Source of the DNA: Williamsia sp. DF01-3 | GTDB taxonomy: Bacteria; Actinomycetota; Actinomycetes; Mycobacteriales; Mycobacteriaceae | Length of the DNA stretch: 64,000 bases | Assembly: GCF_023051145.1 (NCBI RefSeq) | Contig: NZ_JALKFS010000005.1 | Location: 3,303,733-3,367,732, forward strand | Direction of reading: 5' to 3' | In this document: piece by piece, positions 58,043-64,000 of the stretch | Position numbering within the stretch: position 1 is the stretch's first letter | Layout: every line of letters starts with the position of its first letter | Notes under the pieces: generated by a model | The model's input: the letters and a program-made list of their open reading frames with translations, nothing else | Database searches by the model: none | What the model was told of the DNA's origin: nothing | Made by a program: the position numbers and the translations under genes

Positions 58043-58678
58043 GTGGTTCCTCTACCCAATCTGCTTGCATTCATCGTCGCCGCAGTTGTGCTGATCGCCG
58101 TCCCGGGGCCCAGTGTGCTGTTTGTTGTCGGACGTTCAATCGCCTATGGCAGGCGAGTCGGGCTCCTGAGCGTGCTCGGCAACACCATGGGTCTGATCCC
58201 TCAGATCGCGGCTGTCGCGCTGGGCATCGGCGCCGTGGTGGCCGCGTCCGCAACCATGTTCATGATCATCAAATCAGCCGGTGCTGTGTACCTGATTTAT
58301 TTGGGGGTCCAAGCGATCCGTCATCGCCACCGCATCCACGCGGGCGCCGGTCCCGGCGGCGAAGTGACGACAAGGCGCGTTGTGACACAGGGCTTCACGG
58401 TTGGCCTCACCAATCCGAAGGCTCTGGTGTTCCTGGCAGCGGTGCTACCCCAATTCGTCGAACCGGGCTCGGGCGCCCCCGGCTTTCAGATGTTTGTCCT
58501 GGGGGCGATCTTTCTCGTGATCGGGTTGATCTGCGACAGCGCATGGGCGATGATCGCATCGGTCGCCCGCTCCTGGTTCACCGATTCACCCCGGCGGCAA
58601 GCACAGGTGAGCGCAACGGGCGGTTTGATGATGATCGGGTTGGGCGGCACCCTGGCGTTGTCCGGCAACAAGGTCTGA
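58043..58678 (+). CDS. LysE family amino-acid exporter
   Basis: A 211-residue membrane protein from GTG 58043 with about six membrane segments. NLLAFIVAAVVLIAVPGPSV and the TVGLTNPKALVFLAAVLPQF block are LysE/RhtB signatures. It probably exports amino acids or a related solute. A regulator gene is not adjacent. Confidence 0.92.
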   Translation: MVPLPNLLAFIVAAVVLIAVPGPSVLFVVGRSIAYGRRVGLLSVLGNTMGLIPQIAAVALGIGAVVAASATMFMIIKSAGAVYLIYLGVQAIRHRHRIHAGAGPGGEVTTRRVVTQGFTVGLTNPKALVFLAAVLPQFVEPGSGAPGFQMFVLGAIFLVIGLICDSAWAMIASVARSWFTDSPRRQAQVSATGGLMMIGLGGTLALSGNKV

Positions 58679-58745
58679 GCCGGATCGATCAGCCCGGTGG
58701 TTCACAATCGCTGACGACGCGCTTGCAACCCAGTAGGCTCCCTCC

Positions 58746-59588
58746 ATGGGAAAGAAGGACAGCGGTAAGAAGAGCAAGGCCCACAAGATCCCCAAAGATG
58801 TCTATGAGGCCGAACTCTTTCGCTTGCAATCCGAGTTCGTGAAATTGCAAGAGTGGGTGAAGGACACCGGTACCCGGGTCGTGGTGATCTTCGAGGGCCG
58901 TGACGCGGCCGGCAAGGGCGGCACGATCAAGCGCATCACCGAATATCTGTCGCCCCGAGTTGTCCGTGTGACCGCATTGCCCGCACCCACCGACCGCGAG
59001 CGCGGCCAGTGGTACTACCAGCGATACATCGCACACCTGCCGGCGCCCGGCGAGATCACCATCTTCGACCGGTCTTGGTACAACCGGGCAGGCGTGGAGA
59101 AAGTGATGGGCTTCTGCACACCCACGGAGCATTCTCTGTTCCTGCGTCAAACGCCCATCTTCGAACAAATGCTCCTCGACGACGGCATCATCCTCCGCAA
59201 GTACTGGTTCTCGGTGTCCGACGACGAGCAGCTCCGGCGATTCCGGTCACGGCTCAATGATCCTGTGCGGCAATGGAAACTAAGTCCGATGGATCTGGAA
59301 TCGGTGTACCGCTGGGAGGATTACTCTCGCGCGAAGGACGAGATGATGGTCCACACCGACACCCCGAACAGCCCCTGGTACGTGGTCGAATCGGACGTCA
59401 AGAAACACGCTCGGTTGAACATGATGTCGCATCTGTTGTCCACGATCGACTATCACGAGGTGAAGAAACCGAAGGTCGACTTGCCCGAGAAGCCGATCGA
59501 CACCGGGACTTATCAACGACCTCCTCGCGAACTGGCGACCTACGTACCCAACCACGTGTCCGAACTGATCGGCGACGTCGAGACCTGA
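58746..59588 (+). CDS. ppk2: Polyphosphate kinase 2
   Basis: A 280-residue PPK2, transferring phosphate between polyphosphate and nucleotides. A basic Lys-rich N-terminus precedes Walker A FEGRDAAGKGGTIKRI (~50-64), Walker B ITIFDRSWYNRAGVE and the lid QWKLSPMDLESVYRWEDYSR. Single-domain class I type, favouring nucleoside diphosphate phosphorylation; exact nucleotide preference is inferred only. Confidence 0.95.
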   Translation: MGKKDSGKKSKAHKIPKDVYEAELFRLQSEFVKLQEWVKDTGTRVVVIFEGRDAAGKGGTIKRITEYLSPRVVRVTALPAPTDRERGQWYYQRYIAHLPAPGEITIFDRSWYNRAGVEKVMGFCTPTEHSLFLRQTPIFEQMLLDDGIILRKYWFSVSDDEQLRRFRSRLNDPVRQWKLSPMDLESVYRWEDYSRAKDEMMVHTDTPNSPWYVVESDVKKHARLNMMSHLLSTIDYHEVKKPKVDLPEKPIDTGTYQRPPRELATYVPNHVSELIGDVET

Positions 59589-59603
59589 TGCGGCAGAGGT
59601 CGT

Positions 59604-60029
59604 CTATGTCACGTAGACCTCGGTCGGCTGGGTCAACCGGATGCTGTTCCCGGATGGGTCCCTGAACCCGGCGTCGATCCCATACGGCCTTCGCTCGGGT
59701 ACCTCGGTGAACTCAACCCCGCGGGTGGCGAGCTTCTCGTACTCCGACTGGCAATCGTCAGTGGTGAGAAACACCGTCCCCGCGAAACCCTTGGTGACAA
59801 GCGCGAGAATCTCGTCGTGCGTGGACTCGCTCACCATCGGTGGTGCCGGAATGGCCATCAGGATGATGGCCACATCGTCTTGCCCCGGTGGCGCCACGGT
59901 CAGCCAACGGAACCCACCCAGCTCCGGCACGGTGGCGTCGGACCGCACCTCCATACCCAACTGGTCGGTGTAGAACTTCAGCGCGATGTCTTGATCGTGA
60001 ACCCAGATCTGCGCTCCAGCGATTCTCAT
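59604..60029 (-). CDS. VOC/glyoxalase superfamily protein
   Basis: A 141-residue protein with two beta-alpha-beta-beta-beta repeats: MRIAGAQIWVHDQDIALKFY and a YEKLATRGVEFTEVPERRPY half ending FRDPSGNSIRLTQP. Such proteins include glyoxalases, dioxygenases and antibiotic-binding proteins; the ligand is unknown. An AGGAG lies before the ATG. It is directly downstream of an AraC-type remnant on the same strand. Confidence 0.9.
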   Translation of the reverse strand: MRIAGAQIWVHDQDIALKFYTDQLGMEVRSDATVPELGGFRWLTVAPPGQDDVAIILMAIPAPPMVSESTHDEILALVTKGFAGTVFLTTDDCQSEYEKLATRGVEFTEVPERRPYGIDAGFRDPSGNSIRLTQPTEVYVT

Positions 60030-60144
60030 GATGAACTCCTGTGTTCGAGTGGGATTTACACAGTCGACGCTAACGCCGCGTTACCGGTCGAGTCTTCTCC
60101 CCGCGTGCTGTTCGTCGACTGGCCCGATCTCCAGGATTCGGTTG

Positions 60145-60435
60145 CTACAGCCGACTGTCGGGCGCGGGACGACTGCACGTACGAACGACGCACGCGGGCA
60201 CCATCGCTCGGTCGGCTGCGGCAGGCAGACTGGCCCGATAACGGGCCGGCGTGAGTCCGTAAGTTCGCTTGAAGCTCGTGGTGAAAGACCCGACACTGCG
60301 CAAACCGACGGCCACACATACATCTGCCACCGAATAGTCGGTGTCACGCAGCAGGGCCGCAGCGCGTTCGAGCCGACGCGTCTGCAGGTAGGGTGCTCCG
60401 AAGACCGAACCGCCCAGACGGGCCGTGCCCCTTGA
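60145..60435 (-). pseudogene. AraC-family regulator remnant (N-terminal part missing)
   Basis: The minus strand encodes RRLERAAALLRDTDYSVADV and VGLRSVGSFTTSFKRTYGLT, the second HTH of an AraC/XylS regulator, ending near 60145. The first HTH is missing: upstream, the frame closes at a TGA just beyond 60435 and no alternative continuation is found. No start codon precedes the conserved part. AraC genes commonly sit beside VOC genes, so this is probably the decayed partner of the adjacent VOC gene; assembly base loss is an alternative. Confidence 0.65.
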
Positions 60436-60488
60436 TCACCCGGTTCTCACGGCGATACGTGTAGGAATTGCCGCTGCACGCACCTCGA

Positions 60489-62113
60489 CTACCCGACAGA
60501 GCGGTCGCTGTCGCTCCAGTACTGCTTGCGCAACGCTTTCTTGTCCGGTTTACCCAAGGCGGTCAACGGCAGGGCGTCGGCGACGATGATCTGTTTCGGC
60601 GACTGGACCGCACCCTTGCGCTCCTTGACCGCGTCCTGGATCTCGGCCGTCATCCGCGCGATCGACGATTCATCCGTGGGCGCATCGGTCCGCAGCACCA
60701 CGATCGCGGTCACCGCTTCACCCCACTTCTCGTCGGGAACTCCGATCACGCCGACCTGCGCAACCGAAGGATGTTCGGCGACAACATCTTCCACTTCGCG
60801 GGGGAAGACATTGAACCCACCCGTGACGATCATGTCCTTGGTGCGATCGACGATGAACCAGAAGCCGTCCTCGTCTTCTCTGGCGACATCTCCGGTGCGA
60901 AGCCAGCCGTCTCGAAATGCTTCTGCCGTTGCTTCGGGTAGCCCCCAATAGCCACCCGCCAACAGCGGACCGGCCACGCAGATCTCCCCGGGCTCCCCTA
61001 CCGCGACCGGCTTGTCGTCTTCACCCAGAAGGGCGGTGCGCAAGAACGCGGACGGACGGCCGCAACTGGACAGCCGCTTTTCATCGTGGGCGTCCTTGGG
61101 CAGGTAGCTGATCACCATCGGTGCTTCGGACTGTCCGTAGTACTGCGCGAAGATCGGACCGAAGCGTTCGATGGCCTCGGCCAGCCGAACCGGGTTGATC
61201 GCGGATGCTCCGTAGTAGACGGTCTCCAGCGACGACAGGTCGCGCGTGTGCGAGTCGGGATGGTCCATCAAGGCGTACAGCATCGATGGCACCAGCATGG
61301 TGGCGGTGATCTTCTGTTCTTCGATGGTGCGCAGCACCTCGGCCGGATCGAACTTCGGCAACACCACCATCGAGCCGCCCTTCATCAGGGTCGGTACGAA
61401 GAACGCAGCCCCGGCATGCGACAGCGGGGTGCACATCAGGAACTTCGGGTGCTCTGGCCATTCCCACTCTGAGAGCTGAATCTGCGTCATCGTGGACATT
61501 GCCGAAGCAGTCCCGATGACTCCCTTCGGCTTTCCGGTTGTGCCACCGGTGTAGGTGATCGACACGATGTGATCGGGGGAAGATCAGCTGCTTTGAGAGG
61601 CTTGGCCTCGAACCGCTGCGATTCAGCGATCACATCGCGGGCGACCTCCGAGAGTTCAGATGGAACCGGGCCCAGCGTGAGCACCTGCTTGAGACTGTCG
61701 ACACGCTCGAGGAGTGCGGCCGCACGCTCGACGAACATCGGCACCGGGTCGATCACCAGGGTGGTGATCTGCGCGTCGCTCAGCACATATGCATGGTCGT
61801 CGAGCGATCCGAGCGGATGCAGAGCACTGCGTCGCCAACCCTGGGTTTGTCCCGCTCCGATGACCAACAGGACCTCTGGGCGGTTGAGAGCCAACAGGCC
61901 GACCGCACTGCCCGATCCGGCACCGAGTGATTCGAACGCCTGGGTGTACTTGCTGATCTGCTCGGCCATCTGCCCCCCGGTGAGGGTGGTGTCGCCCAAG
62001 AACAAAACCGGTTCGTTCGCATGGCGACGCAGCGCCGCGACCATGAGGTGGCCCAGGTGGGTGCCGCCGCGCAGATGGTCGAAATCGGTGGGGGTATCCG
62101 CAGAAACTGTCAT
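60489..62113 (-). CDS. FadD-type acyl-CoA ligase, frameshifted in this assembly
   Basis: An adenylating enzyme (FadD8-like) read in two frames. The N-terminal frame from ATG 62113 includes ALHPLGSLDDHAYVLSDAQI; the C-terminal frame includes the adenylation motif YTGGTTGKPKGV, YYGASAINPVRLAEA, GQSEAPMV and GYWGLPEATAEAFRDGWLRT. Adding one base to the G run at 61575-61579 joins them as LPPDHIVSITYTGGTTG, giving 541 residues. It activates a carboxylic acid as acyl-AMP then acyl-CoA; substrate unknown. Confidence 0.9.
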
Positions 62114-62195
62114 GTCGTCAGACTAGAACGTGTTACAGATTTGGGGAAGTTCTTCACCGAAACCGCCGGTATCGGCGTCGTGGTAAAAATGCGCG

Positions 62196-62603
62196 GTGCC
62201 TGTATCGGACCAACAGACCTTGACCGTGGCGGCCGTGTGCTTCTCCGACGACCACCAGAGAATCCTCACCGTGCGCAAGTCAGACACACGGATGTTCATG
62301 TTCCCAGGCGGCAAACTCGAAGCCGGCGAGGACGCGACCGCTGCCGCGATCCGCGAGGTGGACGAGGAGATCGGGATTCGGCTCACTGCTGACGACCTGA
62401 TGCTCGTGGGCACCTTCCGGGCACCCGCGGCCAACGAGACCGACACCATGATCTCCGCCACGGTCTTCAGCTCACGACTTCCCGCAATCCCCATCGCCTC
62501 GGCGGAAATCGCCGAACTGCGGTGGGTCCACCGCACTGATACCGGCGCAGATCTGGCACCGCTGCTGCGCGATCACGTCTTCCCGGTGATGAACGCGCGC
62601 TGA
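62196..62603 (+). CDS. Nudix hydrolase
   Basis: A 135-residue protein from GTG 62196 with a full Nudix box at ~38-60 (GGKLEAGEDATAAAIREVDE, then EIG). It hydrolyses a nucleoside diphosphate linked to another group. The surrounding LTVAAVCFSDDHQRILTVRK and MFMFPGGK fit MutT-like proteins; substrate not known. Confidence 0.93.
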   Translation: MPVSDQQTLTVAAVCFSDDHQRILTVRKSDTRMFMFPGGKLEAGEDATAAAIREVDEEIGIRLTADDLMLVGTFRAPAANETDTMISATVFSSRLPAIPIASAEIAELRWVHRTDTGADLAPLLRDHVFPVMNAR

Positions 62604-62711
62604 GATGTTGTGCAGGCGCCACGACCCGGCCTGTCCAGCGCGCGTTCGACCGCTCACCCGGCGGCCGCTAATTCGTTTGACCGTCCCTCGTGTTGCGCAC
62701 ATGCTGGACGA

Positions 62712-63242
62712 GTGCGGTTCCGCCCGATCGAGCGTCACGATCTACCTCTGATCCAGCGATGGCTGGAACAGCCGCACGTGGCGAGATTCTGGAACCACGA
62801 CACGTCCGACGCGGCAGTAGAGCGGGACTTCGGTGGCAGCATCACGGGAACGGAACCGTGCGAGGTCTTCATCGTGATACACGATGGCGCGCCGATCGGT
62901 CTGATCCAGCGGTATCTGTTCTCCGCCTACCCCGAGGAGCTCGTCGAGATGCAAACCCTGGTCTCCGTACCTCCGAACGCTTTGTCTGTCGACTACTTCA
63001 TAGGTGTCCCCGATCTCACCGGCCAGGGCTTGGGTACTGCCATGATCCGCGAGATGGTCGACAAATCATGGGTTGATCATCCGTCGTCCGACACGATCAT
63101 CGTTCCGGTTGCGGTGGCCAACCCCGCTTCGTGGCGAGCTTTGCTCGCTGCCGGCTTCACTCAGATCGCGACCGGGTATCTCACACCGGACAATCCCATC
63201 GACGACGGTCAACACCACGTGTTCAGAACGGACCGGCCCTAG
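62712..63242 (+). CDS. GNAT acetyltransferase, AAC(6')-like
   Basis: A 176-residue protein from GTG 62712 (RFRPIERHDLPLIQRWLEQP). YFIGVPDLTGQGLGTAMIRE is the acetyl-CoA binding motif; the protein resembles AAC(6')-type and siderophore-associated (IucB-like) GNAT enzymes. A role in aminoglycoside resistance is not established. The frame is open upstream to 62610 without family features. Confidence 0.85.
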   Translation: MRFRPIERHDLPLIQRWLEQPHVARFWNHDTSDAAVERDFGGSITGTEPCEVFIVIHDGAPIGLIQRYLFSAYPEELVEMQTLVSVPPNALSVDYFIGVPDLTGQGLGTAMIREMVDKSWVDHPSSDTIIVPVAVANPASWRALLAAGFTQIATGYLTPDNPIDDGQHHVFRTDRP

Positions 63243-63360
63243 CCGGGCGCTTCTCATCGTCACAGCGACGAAATGAGCCCGTTATAGATCATTCGTAGGG
63301 TTCGCAGGTCAGGGCTTTCCCAGAACAAGGTGGAGAGTCCGTGCCTGAAGGGTCTAACAC

Positions 63361-64000
63361 ATGAGTGGAAACAACATCCGGCTTGCCGCGATCACTGCGG
63401 TCGAGGCGTACACGCCGCCTCCCCCAGCTTCGACACGGCCGAGGCTCCCGGAGACATCTTCGGCGAGAACGTGTTCAACAAATCGGTCATGCTCAAACGC
63501 CTGCCGAAAAATGTCTACAAGTCCGTCATGGCGACGATCGAAAAAGGGACCACATTGGATCCCGCGATCGCCGACGCCGTCGCATCAGCGATGAAGGATT
63601 GGGCGCTGGAGAAGGGCGCGACACATTACGCTCACGTTTTCTATCCCCTGACTGGCCTGACCGCGGAGAAGCACGACAGCTTCCTCGAGCCGGCGAGCGA
63701 CGGTTCGACACTCGCAGAGTTCCAGGGCAAGACACTCATCCAGGGTGAGCCCGATGCGTCGAGCTTCCCCAACGGCGGACTTCGCAACACTTTCGAGGCA
63801 CGCGGGTACACCGGCTGGGATGTGACCAGTCCGGCATACGTACTGGAGAACCCGAACGGCAACACTCTCTGCATCCCAACGGTTTTCGTCTCGATGACGG
63901 GCGAGGCCTTGGATCACAAGACCCCGCTCCTCCGCTCACAGCAGGCGATGGGCAAGCACGCCGAGCGTGTGCTCCGGCTGTTCGGGCACTCGAACCCGGG
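63361..64000 (+). CDS. Type III glutamine synthetase, N-terminal part (frameshifted, cut by window edge)
   Basis: The first 20 codons (ATG 63361, [19 protein letters not shown]) lie in one frame and the rest in another, from [20 protein letters not shown] through [40 protein letters not shown] and [20 protein letters not shown] to the window edge. Adding one C to the run at 63421-63425 makes one protein. These are conserved GSIII (GlnN/GlnA-3 type) segments; it makes glutamine from glutamate and ammonium. Confidence 0.88.

Overview
The window is a high-GC actinobacterial chromosome segment, most likely from Gordonia or a close relative in the Mycobacteriales. The main evidence is gene order. 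From about 12.4 kb to 54 kb it follows the Mycobacterium tuberculosis Rv1854c-Rv1821 neighbourhood: ndh, ureDGFCBA, thioesterase, blaI/M56 peptidase, gnd, guaB1, two CNNM/HlyC-type membrane proteins, malate synthase G (glcB), an Rv1836c-like protein, gcvP, McdR-type and FtsR-type MerR regulators flanking a bifunctional nuclease, garA, gcvH, pgsA2 and secA2. These are core metabolism, septum and cell-envelope regulation, and accessory secretion.

Layout. Positions 1-10.8 kb hold a membrane alpha/beta-hydrolase (cut by the window edge), a PIG-L deacetylase and a recC-recB-recD operon on the minus strand. Positions 10.8-20.3 kb hold a thioesterase, a GNAT enzyme, ndh, the urease operon, a DUF6986-type aldolase and a PaaI thioesterase. 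Between the PaaI gene and blaI lies an apparent small RNA gene with a TTGACA/TACATT promoter, an IdeR-like box in the promoter spacer and a strong terminator. Its position and design match the iron-responsive mycobacterial sRNA MrsI. Positions 20.5-28.2 kb hold blaI, the M56 peptidase, gnd, guaB1 and the CNNM pair.

Positions 28,254-38,969 are a compact integrated element of about 10.7 kb. It carries a serine recombinase, small genes, a DUF3631-type ATPase, an HNH nuclease, a large terminase, and an SPP1-type head module (portal, gp7-like protein, scaffold, capsid, connector, stopper). It has no tail, tape-measure, lysis or recognisable repressor gene. It sits inside a chromosomal gene: joining the two halves across a 5-bp core restores an uninterrupted 304-codon frame. 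It looks like a head-forming phage satellite rather than a full prophage.

Positions 39-54 kb continue the syntenic core, including a tandem glycine riboswitch in front of gcvP. Positions 54-64 kb hold two uncharacterised membrane proteins, an LLM oxidoreductase, a LysE exporter, a polyphosphate kinase 2, a VOC protein beside an AraC remnant, a FadD-type acyl-CoA ligase, a Nudix hydrolase, a GNAT enzyme and the start of a type III glutamine synthetase.

Five genes (recD, ureD, the second CNNM protein, the FadD-type ligase and the glutamine synthetase) are each broken by loss of exactly one base from a C/G run. The uniform pattern points to systematic homopolymer undercalling in the assembly, so these genes are annotated as one locus each and are probably intact in the organism.
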